A stretch of DNA of 64,000 nt from Actinomadura spongiicola. Its GTDB lineage: Bacteria > Actinomycetota > Actinomycetes > Streptosporangiales > Streptosporangiaceae. The stretch spans positions 620,001 through 684,000 of the forward strand of contig NZ_QVNQ01000004.1 in NCBI RefSeq assembly GCF_003432485.1, written 5' to 3'. A model generated the notes under the pieces. The model was not told the DNA's origin, did not search any database, and was given only the letters and a program-made list of their open reading frames with translations. This document shows positions 1 to 7,874 of this stretch, in pieces. The stretch's first letter is position 1. The number at the start of each line of letters is the position of its first letter. The position numbers were made by a program, and so were the translations under genes.

Positions 1-552
1 ACACCGGCGATGCTCGCCGAGGGCAAACGCGGCGCCGACCACGCCGGGCTCACGAACGTCACCTTCACCCACGGCGACGCCACCGCGCTGCCCTACCTCG
101 ACCGGTCGTTCACGCTCGTCGTCACCCGGTTCTCGCTGCACCAGGTCGCCGACCCGAAGGCCGTCGTCCAGGAGATGGTCCGGGTCAGCCGGCCGGGCGC
201 GGCGCTGATCATCGCCGATCTGGTCCGTCCGGACGGGCTGGACGGCGACCCCGACCGGATCGAGCGGCTGCGCGACCCCTCGCACGGCACCACGCTCACC
301 GAGTCCCAGATCGCCGAGTTCGTCACGGCGGCGGGCGCGGAGGTGAAGCGGACCGAGCGGTTCGACCACGTCCGTCCGCTCGACCCGTGGTTGGAGTTCT
401 CGCAGACCCCCGACGACGTCGCCGCGCAGATCAGGCGGGAGTTGGAGGACGAACTGGCGGGCGGCCCCGCGACCGGGATGCGTCCGAGTAGGACGGATGG
501 TGTCCTGCACTTCACGCACTCGTACCTCTTCCAGCAGTCGATCGCCGAGTAG
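1..552 (+). CDS. Class I SAM-dependent methyltransferase, 5' end missing
   Basis: The reading frame is open from the first base, so the gene begins upstream and only the last 183 residues are present. The visible part starts with TPAML, the usual end of motif I/post-I in UbiE-like methyltransferases, followed by GDATALPY (an acidic post-I loop) and TRFSLHQVADP and VSRPGAALIIADL, which correspond to motifs II and III. The enzyme would transfer a methyl group from S-adenosylmethionine; the acceptor cannot be read from this fragment. The first in-frame ATG is at base 10 but lies inside the conserved fold, so it is not the start. The gene ends 14 bp before a LexA-like box. Confidence 0.85.
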   Translation, partial: TPAMLAEGKRGADHAGLTNVTFTHGDATALPYLDRSFTLVVTRFSLHQVADPKAVVQEMVRVSRPGAALIIADLVRPDGLDGDPDRIERLRDPSHGTTLTESQIAEFVTAAGAEVKRTERFDHVRPLDPWLEFSQTPDDVAAQIRRELEDELAGGPATGMRPSRTDGVLHFTHSYLFQQSIAE

Positions 553-565
553 TACCTACAACGAT

Positions 566-581
566 TCGATCAAACGTTCGA
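566..581. promoter_or_regulatory. Putative LexA (SOS) box
   Basis: TCGATCAAACGTTCGA is one mismatch from the actinobacterial/Bacillus-type LexA operator TCGAAC-N4-GTTCGA. It lies where the -35 region of the gene at 615 should be: a TAGGTT -10 sits at 602-607, 7 nt before the ATG. Binding is inferred from the sequence only. Confidence 0.45.
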
Positions 582-614
582 CGGGCGTCGCCCGCGTGGT
601 CTAGGTTGTCGAAC

Positions 615-923
615 ATGGGTTCTACCAACGTGCGTACCCTCGAACGCGAACCGGCCGCGCTGGCGATGCGCATCGGTGTCGTCGCGGCGGAGGCCGCCCT
701 CGCGACCTTCGCCCGCAACCTCGACGTGGACGACCTGGAGGACGGCATCGACTTCCAGGGCGCCATCGGCCCCGCCGAATGGCCCGTGTTCTCCCTGGTC
801 ATCGACACGCTCGCCGAGGCGGGCCCGGGTGACCGCCGCACCCTGGACGAGCGGCGCGCCGACGCCCTCAACGACCTCGCCCGCATCTGCATGGCCGCCA
901 AGGGCCGCGTCGAGGTCGCCTGA
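615..923 (+). CDS. Hypothetical protein, possibly SOS-controlled
   Basis: This encodes a 102-residue acidic, alanine-rich, probably helical protein that I cannot assign to a family. There is no signal peptide or membrane segment. ATG 615 is preferred to the in-frame TTG at 606 because a -10-like TAGGTT (602-607) ends 7 nt before it, which would give a leaderless transcript as is common in actinobacteria. No Shine-Dalgarno motif is visible. The LexA-like box at 566-581 overlaps the presumed -35 region, so damage-inducible expression is plausible. The gene stands alone and converges on the acyl-CoA ligase, 71 bp away. Confidence 0.65.
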   Translation: MGSTNVRTLEREPAALAMRIGVVAAEAALATFARNLDVDDLEDGIDFQGAIGPAEWPVFSLVIDTLAEAGPGDRRTLDERRADALNDLARICMAAKGRVEVA

Positions 924-994
924 CCCGTTCTCACTCGCTCCCTGCACGCGGGGCGTCCGGGGTCGAGCGGCCCTGATCCCGGACGTTCCCTCTT

Positions 995-2593
995 TCAATG
1001 GGCGCGCAGGGTGCCGGCCTTCACCTTGCCGGTGCTGGTGCGCGGAAGCTCGTCGACGAAGGTGACGTCCCTCGGCACCTTGTATCGGGCCAGGTGCTTC
1101 TTCACGTAGGCCCTGACCTCGTCCTCGGTGAGCCGTGACGCCGACTTCCGGACGATGTACGCGGCGAGACGCTGACCGAACCGCTCGTCGTCCACGCCTG
1201 TGACCGACACCTCGGCGATGTCCGGGTGGCCGTCGAGCAGGGCCTCGACCTCGCCGGGGAACACGTTCTCGCCACCCGAGACGATCATGTCGTCGGTTCG
1301 TCCGTCGATGAACAGCCGTCCCGCCTCGTCGAGATGCCCGAGATCACCGGTGCCGGTGAGACCGTCGCGCAGCCGTTTCTGCCCGCCGCCCGTGTACCCG
1401 GCGAACCGTAGACCCCCACCGGTGTAGACCTCGCCGGTCTCACCGGTCGACAGCTCCTCGCCGTTCTCGTCGAGGATCTTGACGGTGAGGTGGAGGGTCG
1501 GCTTACCGACCGTGCCGGGCGCCTCCCGAAGATCCTCCGGAGTCGCGATCGTGGCCCAACCCGTCTCGGTCGCGCCGTACACGTTGATGAGGACCTCGCC
1601 GAACTCGTCCATGAACGCGTCCGACAGGTGCGGGTGAAGTGCCGAACCGCCGCACACGACGGTGCGGAGCGACGGTGTTCCCGGCCGCTCCTCCAGGTCG
1701 AGAACGCGCTGGAGCATCATCGGGACCGCGACCAGTGTCTCCGCTTCGTGGTCCGCGATCGCCTCCATCACCGCCCGCGCGTCGAAGCGGCGGAACAGGA
1801 CGAGCGGCATGCCCACCGCCAGCCCGACCGAGGTGTAGGCGAAACCCAGGATGTGGAACAGCGGCGGCGCGATCACGATGGGCGCGCCCGACCGGACCGG
1901 AACGCGCATTAGATGGCTGAGCGCCACGGGCAGCAGCGCCGAGATCGAGATGTCGTGCCTGGCGCCCTTCGGTGTGCCGGTGGTGCCCGAGGTCATCACG
2001 ATGACGCGGCTGGGCTTCGCCGGGTTGAGCGGCTCGGGGTCGGTGTCGGCCATGAGCGCGTCGACCGACTCGTGCGCGTCGCCGTCCGTCCAGGCGAGCA
2101 GTCGTTGCCCGGTGAAGCCCGACTCGGCCACGGTCGGGCCGAACTCCTCATCGTGGACGAGCAACCCGATGTGTTCGCGTTCGACGACCTGGCCCAGTTG
2201 TGTGGCGGAGAAGTCGGTGTTGAGCAGCACCACGTCGTTGCCCAGCCGGGACGCGGCGAGCACCGTTTCGACGAATCCTCGATGGTTACGGCACAGGATT
2301 CCGACTCTGTCGCCGTCCAGCCGATGGTGCAGCGCGGTGGCGAGTGACGCCGCCCGCCGTTCGAGTTCCCGGTACGACAGCGCTCCGCGTTCGTCGATCA
2401 ACGCCGTCCGGTCAGGGAAACGCAACGCCGACATGGCGCCGATCGTCGCGGGAACAGGCCCGTACCGGATGTAGGGGAACAGCAGTCGCACGGCCCGATC
2501 CGGTCGTATCGGTCGCACGACCCCGACATCATGCAGTGCGCGGGTCGCCCGTACTCCGAGACTCGTGAAGCGACGCATCCGATCGAGCAGCAC
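995..2593 (-). CDS. Acyl-CoA synthetase (FadD-type AMP-binding enzyme)
   Basis: A 532-residue ANL-superfamily adenylating enzyme. It activates a carboxylic acid, probably a fatty acid, as acyl-AMP and passes it to CoA. The P-loop reads MTSGTTGTPKGAR near residue 203. VYGATETGW (A5), TGDLGHLDEAGRLFIDGR (A7/A8) and the C-terminal catalytic lysine in RTSTGKVKAG (A10) are all present, so it looks active. The N-terminal half resembles mycobacterial FadD2/FadD12-type enzymes; chain length is unknown. GTG 2593 has AGGGAA 7 nt upstream; ATG 2578 is an alternative. It lies 89 bp downstream of the EACC1-like gene on the same strand and may be co-transcribed with it. Confidence 0.9.
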   Translation of the reverse strand: MLLDRMRRFTSLGVRATRALHDVGVVRPIRPDRAVRLLFPYIRYGPVPATIGAMSALRFPDRTALIDERGALSYRELERRAASLATALHHRLDGDRVGILCRNHRGFVETVLAASRLGNDVVLLNTDFSATQLGQVVEREHIGLLVHDEEFGPTVAESGFTGQRLLAWTDGDAHESVDALMADTDPEPLNPAKPSRVIVMTSGTTGTPKGARHDISISALLPVALSHLMRVPVRSGAPIVIAPPLFHILGFAYTSVGLAVGMPLVLFRRFDARAVMEAIADHEAETLVAVPMMLQRVLDLEERPGTPSLRTVVCGGSALHPHLSDAFMDEFGEVLINVYGATETGWATIATPEDLREAPGTVGKPTLHLTVKILDENGEELSTGETGEVYTGGGLRFAGYTGGGQKRLRDGLTGTGDLGHLDEAGRLFIDGRTDDMIVSGGENVFPGEVEALLDGHPDIAEVSVTGVDDERFGQRLAAYIVRKSASRLTEDEVRAYVKKHLARYKVPRDVTFVDELPRTSTGKVKAGTLRAH

Positions 2594-2682
2594 TGGACGT
2601 TCCCTGAAGGTCGTGAATCTGCGGTGTGGGCCCGCTCGCTCGGGCGGGGCACGGCATACGGAATACCCGGGGGCCTGACGTT

Positions 2683-3054
2683 TCAGTGCTCTTCTGGGAA
2701 GACCACTCTGAGGATGCGGACGTCGTCGAGGTCTGTGGTGCCGTGCAGCTCGACGGCTCCGTGCCCCTGAACATGGACGATCGTCGACGTCTCCGAACCG
2801 TCGTTATGGACGATCTCGACGCGCATGGTGCCCGATGCGGCGGGACGCAGGGCGCGTTCACGGCGTCCCCGGTAGGCGATCCAGGTCGCGGTCAGCGCCC
2901 CGGTGACGCCGACGCTGGCGACGTTCGCGGCGACCGCCACCAGCACGTCGGTGGCGGGGCCGCGCTCCCCGGTCGGACGGTCGGCGCGCTCGAAGTCGCC
3001 GAGTTCCTTGAGTTCCTCCGGGTCGAGCCCACTGTTCTCCACCTCGTAGCGCAT
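2683..3054 (-). CDS. EACC1-like small partner of the CHAT protein
   Basis: A 123-residue protein with an acidic N-terminus (to about 30), one hydrophobic segment at about 35-62 (VLVAVAANVASVGVTGALTA region) ending in a basic RGRRER stop-transfer run, and a beta-rich C-terminal domain (about 70-123). This architecture, and the position 33 bp downstream of a CHAT-protease gene, fit the effector-associated constant component 1 (EACC1) proteins described for NTP-dependent conflict systems. The match is by architecture and context, not by a search. It probably sits at the membrane and localises or restrains the effector. ATG 3054 has a clear GGGGAG 6 nt upstream. It could also be an unrelated single-pass membrane protein. 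Confidence 0.55.
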   Translation of the reverse strand: MRYEVENSGLDPEELKELGDFERADRPTGERGPATDVLVAVAANVASVGVTGALTATWIAYRGRRERALRPAASGTMRVEIVHNDGSETSTIVHVQGHGAVELHGTTDLDDVRILRVVFPEEH

Positions 3055-3087
3055 GACGACTCCCCAATGTCTCCCGTGACGGACCGG

Positions 3088-6000
3088 TCAGGCGTGCATC
3101 ACCCAGGGGCCGGGACGCTCCGCTTCGGGCGTCATGGCGTTCAACGTCCGGACGAGCGCCACGGGCGTCGCGTCCACCGCCATGGCCTGGCGCAGCGCGG
3201 CGACGATCAGCGGGCCCCAGGTGATGTCATCGATCGGACGGATCGGGGAGATGACCAGTTCCGCGCCCGCGGTGAGGAACGCGGTGGCCGTCGGGGGTTC
3301 GCTGACGTACCCGAGACTCACGCCTCGCCCACCGGCGCACACCGTCAGCACCACCACCAGTCCCGGATTCACGTCGAGCGCCGCCAGCTCGGAGGGCAGC
3401 ACCCAGCGGTCCCGCAGTTGGAGCGCGGCGGCCCCGCCCAGATCGGGGATCGGCTTGCAGTGCGCGGAGATCCACAGCAGTTCCGCGACACGGGCGGCGT
3501 AGCGCAGCCGGTCCCAGGTCGCCTCGTCCTGGACGGCGGGGACGGTGCCGAACACCTCCGCGACACCGTGCGCCTCGTCGAGCGCCCCCGGCAGCCCGTC
3601 CGCGTCGGTGGCGCCCCGGGGGTCGCCGAGGATCTCGACCCGATCCGGAAGAGGGGTGGTGGCGACGCCGAACCGGGGCCGCCGGGAGTGCCACCGCACC
3701 ACCACATGCTCGTCGCCGAGCGACCGTCCCTCGGTGTTCGGGATGTTCTCCACGGGGATCTGCGCCCAGGGTTCGCGCAACCGGAGCGACACCTCCCGCG
3801 CGGTGCCCGCCGCCTCCCGCAGGCCGTCGAGGAACCGGGTCACCTCCTCGGACGACGACGCGCCGAGCCGTGCGCCCGCCACCGCCGCCTGGGCCCGCGC
3901 CCGCGCGACCTCGATGGGGCCGACGCGGACATCGAGGCCGTCGCCGCCGCGCCGGAGCACGATCGCATGGGCGGCGCCTGGTCCCTGGACCACGTCCATC
4001 GTGGCCTGTTCGGGACGGGTGAACCACGAGGCGACCTCGGTGCGCAGCGCGTCGGTTCGCGAGACGAGGAGGTCCTTGGTCCGGACCCGGGAGTCGAGCA
4101 GTCGCCGAAGCTCTTGCGCGTCGGCGGGGTCGAGGGCGGCCAGGAACACGTCCTCCAGTTCCCTGAAGTCGCGGACCGGGCCCCGCTCGGTGGCCGCCTG
4201 CTTGTAGGACTGCATCGCCGACAGCGCGTACTGGAGCCCGAGAGGCAGCCGTTCCGCGGCCTCCAGGAACCGCTGCTGTCCCTCGGCGGTCCGGTCGCCG
4301 ATCCCGAGCCCGAACCCCTCCCGGAGCCGGAACGTCAGCCTCTTTCCGTACGTGGCCACGAACGTCGCGGCCCAGCTTCGTGCCTCGGCCGCCGCGGTGC
4401 CGTCCCCGAAGTCGATCGATGCCCGGCCGGGCAGGAAGGTCAACGCGAGCAGCCGATCGACCCGCGCGGCGATCTCGCGACGCCGGGCGTCGGTGAGGTT
4501 CGGCGCGTCGGCCGCCTCCAGCGTCGCCATGGACGGTCGTCCGGGGGTCGGGGCGGCGATCTCCAAGGCGATCTGTTCGCGTCCGGCGGCCGAGAGCGTG
4601 CCAGCGGACAGCGCCCAAGCCGCACCGCCCCACGCTGGGACGCTCCAGAACTTGTCGAGCATTCCGAGCACCCCGGAGGCGAACAGGGGCTCGGTCAGCC
4701 GGGCCTTGGCGTTGTCGATGGGCGCGTTGCCGAACATGTTCGGGGTGTCGCCTTCGACGAGCGGGTTCAAGCTCTCGACGAGCAGCTGCAAGGCCGGTGA
4801 CCAGGCGGACATCGGCCCTTTGGAGTACAGCAGCAGATCCGGCCAGGCGGCCACGTCGTCGGCCGGGCCGGCCAGGAGCCGGGCGGCGGCGTGCCAGCGG
4901 CCGGTGGACACCTCCCCGACCGCGGACCACCCTTCGCCCTGATCCCGCGAACCGGAGGCCCCGCCCAGCAGAACGGTCACCATCTCGTGTTGCGCCCGCA
5001 CCAGCCCGGCGTCCGGGTCGATCGCCAGGGACTCCGCGAACTTCCGCTCGGCGGCGTCCAAGGTCCCGTTCCGGTAGAGGACGTATCCGATGTCGGCCAG
5101 GACACCGGAGGAGTACAGCGGCACGCGGTCGGCGGCCGACGACCATTGCGCCAGGTTGAACGCGGTGAGATGGTCACCCTGGACGGCCGACTGCGAGGCC
5201 TGCCTGGACAGCCTCGGCGCCAACTCCCGGCTGTTGCCACTGAGGACCGTGGCGCACAGGCACAGGAAACCGTGCCAGCGCACCGTCCTCGGGGGCGCGC
5301 CGATCAGATGCGCCAGTTCCGCCGCCTCGTTGTGCAGTGTCGCAAGCAGGTCGTAGTCGGACGGAGCGACGACATCGGCCAGTTCGGTCAGCGCCTGAAA
5401 GCCGGTGAGATGGTCACCGTTGCGCACCGCGACCTGGGCCAGGGTCAGTAGCTGCCACGGCTGTTTCCGCCAACGCTCCGGATCGTTGAAGATCGAGCCC
5501 GGCCGGAACGGGTTCGGATCGAATTCCGTTTCCGTATCGGTCTCGGCGAGGCCCTCCTCGCCCCGTATATAGAGCGACAGGCGATAACGCTGGTGTGCGA
5601 TCTCTGGGAGGGCGATCGCGCGCCTTTCGGGGGCGAGTGTCTCCGCCGACCGTTCGGCGGCCGTGTAACGCTGCCCTGCTTCGGTGAAACGTCGCAGGTC
5701 GCGAAGCGTGTTCGCGACGTGCGTGTGGTAGGTGGTGACCTCTTCGGCGGGTAGGGCGTCGACGTGGCGTTCGGTCAGCATCAGGACGGTGAGCGACTCT
5801 TCCAACTCGCCGCAGTCTCTGACGACGGACGCCGCGTGCATGCAGGCCCGTCCGACGTCGGCGTCGCGGTCGAACCTTTCGAGGATCTCCCGGTAGACCG
5901 ACAGGGGACGCGGGGCCAGATGCCACAGCTTGTTGACGAGAACGAACTCCAGGTACGCCGATAACGCCTGCAACAGGTGTGTACGGCCCTCTTCCGGGAG

Positions 6001-6768
6001 TCGGTCGAGCGTTCCGGGCTCGATGCACAGGCCGGCGGAAAGCATGGCCGCATGGCCCAGGTCGAGGAGGTGGTCGGCCTCCTCGATTTCTTCGTCCGGG
6101 CCGTGCTCGTTGAGTTCGCCAAGGCTGACCTCGATCAGAGACTTGAGGTCGGGGTGGTTTCGGTGGGCCTGGTGCGCCTCTTTCTGTAGAGCCCTGCCCA
6201 CCGCCAGTGGTGGGGCGGCGGCGATCCGCATCTCCTTCGCGTGGAACGCCTCGACCGTGCCGGGCGGCGCACCGCGGAGTTTCTCCTCCAGCAGGGATCG
6301 GACGGCGGCGAGGTCGTCGGGCCCGCCGGACTGCGCGAGGACGGCCTCGGCGATCGCCCAGGTGAGCGCCATCTCGGCACCGTCGCCGAGCCGGGCGATC
6401 ACCTCCGGATATGCCGTCACCGGCCGCGGGGCCAGGCGGCCCGCGCGAAGTCGCGCCAGGTAGCCGAGCAGGTGGCGAAACTCGATGAGGGCCTTGGCCC
6501 GTTCCGTTTCGTCCATCGCGTCGAGCAGGGTCGGATCGGCGCACCAGCGACTCGCGCGCAGCGCGGCCGCGCCGATCGCCGTGGCCCGCTCGCCATCGCC
6601 GGGCGGATCGTCACCCGGCGGGTATTCCCCGTTCCGGGTGCACTCTTCGATCAATTCCGGAAGGCCGATGTCGCGGTGCGTTTCGCCTTCGACCTCGCGA
6701 ATCACCGCCCGGCCCAACCGCCCCTCAAGATCCGTATCGCCCGTATCGTCGTGTTCCGCGAGTACCAC
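3088..6768 (-). CDS. Large helical/TPR-like protein with C-terminal CHAT protease domain
   Basis: A 1226-residue protein. Residues 1 to about 900 are almost wholly alpha-helical, with degenerate TPR-like hairpins, and probably form a sensor or scaffold. About 960-1226 is a CHAT (caspase-HetF-associated with TPR) domain of clan CD: the catalytic His is in LLWISAHCKP (about 1102) and the catalytic Cys in VVLTVCAGGRG (about 1143), followed by ATAFLTAGAELVISPI and a PVALVRTLNAM helix. Both catalytic residues are present. GTG 6768 has no Shine-Dalgarno motif but follows a TAAAAT -10 by 6 nt, so the mRNA is probably leaderless. The likely role is an inducible protease in anti-phage or programmed-death signalling, inferred from the domain and the EACC1-like neighbour. 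Confidence 0.85.
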   Translation of the reverse strand: MVLAEHDDTGDTDLEGRLGRAVIREVEGETHRDIGLPELIEECTRNGEYPPGDDPPGDGERATAIGAAALRASRWCADPTLLDAMDETERAKALIEFRHLLGYLARLRAGRLAPRPVTAYPEVIARLGDGAEMALTWAIAEAVLAQSGGPDDLAAVRSLLEEKLRGAPPGTVEAFHAKEMRIAAAPPLAVGRALQKEAHQAHRNHPDLKSLIEVSLGELNEHGPDEEIEEADHLLDLGHAAMLSAGLCIEPGTLDRLPEEGRTHLLQALSAYLEFVLVNKLWHLAPRPLSVYREILERFDRDADVGRACMHAASVVRDCGELEESLTVLMLTERHVDALPAEEVTTYHTHVANTLRDLRRFTEAGQRYTAAERSAETLAPERRAIALPEIAHQRYRLSLYIRGEEGLAETDTETEFDPNPFRPGSIFNDPERWRKQPWQLLTLAQVAVRNGDHLTGFQALTELADVVAPSDYDLLATLHNEAAELAHLIGAPPRTVRWHGFLCLCATVLSGNSRELAPRLSRQASQSAVQGDHLTAFNLAQWSSAADRVPLYSSGVLADIGYVLYRNGTLDAAERKFAESLAIDPDAGLVRAQHEMVTVLLGGASGSRDQGEGWSAVGEVSTGRWHAAARLLAGPADDVAAWPDLLLYSKGPMSAWSPALQLLVESLNPLVEGDTPNMFGNAPIDNAKARLTEPLFASGVLGMLDKFWSVPAWGGAAWALSAGTLSAAGREQIALEIAAPTPGRPSMATLEAADAPNLTDARRREIAARVDRLLALTFLPGRASIDFGDGTAAAEARSWAATFVATYGKRLTFRLREGFGLGIGDRTAEGQQRFLEAAERLPLGLQYALSAMQSYKQAATERGPVRDFRELEDVFLAALDPADAQELRRLLDSRVRTKDLLVSRTDALRTEVASWFTRPEQATMDVVQGPGAAHAIVLRRGGDGLDVRVGPIEVARARAQAAVAGARLGASSSEEVTRFLDGLREAAGTAREVSLRLREPWAQIPVENIPNTEGRSLGDEHVVVRWHSRRPRFGVATTPLPDRVEILGDPRGATDADGLPGALDEAHGVAEVFGTVPAVQDEATWDRLRYAARVAELLWISAHCKPIPDLGGAAALQLRDRWVLPSELAALDVNPGLVVVLTVCAGGRGVSLGYVSEPPTATAFLTAGAELVISPIRPIDDITWGPLIVAALRQAMAVDATPVALVRTLNAMTPEAERPGPWVMHA

Positions 6769-6774
6769 GGGCTT

Positions 6775-6780
6775 ATTTTA
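6775..6780 (-). promoter_or_regulatory. -10 element of the CHAT operon
   Basis: TAAAAT on the minus strand, one base from consensus TATAAT, 6 nt before the GTG at 6768. The rest of the promoter must lie in the 3' end of the siderophore decarboxylase gene, so the CHAT pair can be transcribed independently of the iron-controlled operon. Confidence 0.5.
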
Positions 6781-6797
6781 CCGGTCGCGCCTCTTGC

Positions 6798-7874
6798 TCA
6801 GCGGATGTAGTGGAATGCTGGTTTGGGGTGCATGAGGAAATCGTGGTGGGAGATGTTCCAGGCGTAGGCGCCCGCCATGGTGAAGGCGATGACGTCACCG
6901 GGGGTCAGGGGCGGGACGAGGACGTCGCGGGCGAAGACGTCCTTGGGCGTGCACAGTTGGCCCACCAGGGTCGCGGGGCTTTCCGGGCCGCTTGTCGTGA
7001 GGACCTTGAAAGGCTGGTTGTGGCCCTTCGTCACGGGCGTTCTCAGGTGGTGGGTGCCGCCCCGAAGAATGATGTAAGTCTCGCCGTGTGTTGTTTTGAC
7101 GTCCAGGACGTCGGTGACGTACCAGCCGTGGTAGGCGGTTATCGCCCGGCCGGGTTCGATGCGGGTCTTGGCGGGGATGAGGCTGAGGCCCGCGCCGTAA
7201 CTTTCCCAGTCGAAACGGTTGTGTGGCCGCAAGTAGTCGACGGCCATTCCGCCGCCCAAGTTCAATTCGGGGTTGTCCACGCCTTGGGCCTTCAGCCAGG
7301 GGAGCGCCCATTCGGCTATGCGGTACGCCAGCTTGAGCATGGCGGGCGCGTCCAGGCCTGAGGCGAGGTGGGCGTGGATACCGTGGAGGGTGATTTGCGG
7401 GTGGTCGGTCAGCAGGAAGGCGCATTCGTTGAGGGCGTCCTCGTCCATGCCGAAAGGGCCGCTCATGGTCAGTGCGGCGTTCGGCGTCCGCAGCGGGAGG
7501 TTCGCCCGGAGGAGGACGTCCGCGGAGCCCAGCGGGGCCAGGCGGGCCAGTTCGCTCGGGCTCTCGACGTGAATCCGGCTGGCCCGGCGGGCGAGGGCGA
7601 GTTCCTCGTTCGTCTTGCCGGGGCCACCGAAGACCGTGGGTGTTTTGGGAAGTGTTTTCCGGACGTGGTTGAGTTCGCCGCCGGACGACACCTCTATTCC
7701 GTCGACATGGGGGGCGAGCGTGCGGAGTATCTCGGCGTCGGGATTGGCCTTGGCGGCGTAGAAGAGGTCCGTGGAGCGTAGTGACGCGCGGATCACGGCG
7801 ATGTGGTCTTCCAGCCCGGCGAGGTCGTAGATGTAGGCCGGGTAGCTGTTGAGGTCGATGGCGTGTTCGTTCAT
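6798..7874 (-). CDS. PLP-dependent decarboxylase, SbnH/DapDC-like, siderophore biosynthesis
   Basis: A 358-residue fold-type III (alanine-racemase-like barrel) amino-acid decarboxylase. The PLP lysine lies in LFYAAKANPD (about 45), the phosphate-binding glycine motif in ELNLGGGMAVDY, and the barrel ends with YHGWYVTDVL. In staphyloferrin B synthesis, SbnH decarboxylates a citryl-diaminopropionate intermediate. The same role, or making a diamine building block, fits this operon. ATG 7874 overlaps the stop of the preceding IucA/IucC gene by 4 nt (ATGA), which settles the start; the longer in-frame extension to 8378 lies inside that gene. It is the last gene of the operon. Confidence 0.9.
   Translation of the reverse strand: MNEHAIDLNSYPAYIYDLAGLEDHIAVIRASLRSTDLFYAAKANPDAEILRTLAPHVDGIEVSSGGELNHVRKTLPKTPTVFGGPGKTNEELALARRASRIHVESPSELARLAPLGSADVLLRANLPLRTPNAALTMSGPFGMDEDALNECAFLLTDHPQITLHGIHAHLASGLDAPAMLKLAYRIAEWALPWLKAQGVDNPELNLGGGMAVDYLRPHNRFDWESYGAGLSLIPAKTRIEPGRAITAYHGWYVTDVLDVKTTHGETYIILRGGTHHLRTPVTKGHNQPFKVLTTSGPESPATLVGQLCTPKDVFARDVLVPPLTPGDVIAFTMAGAYAWNISHHDFLMHPKPAFHYIR

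Noticed and set aside
2626..4800. 724-codon plus-strand open frame
   Set aside because: Antisense shadow of the CHAT gene; Arg/Pro/Gly-rich, no domain, and the opposite strand has clear catalytic motifs.
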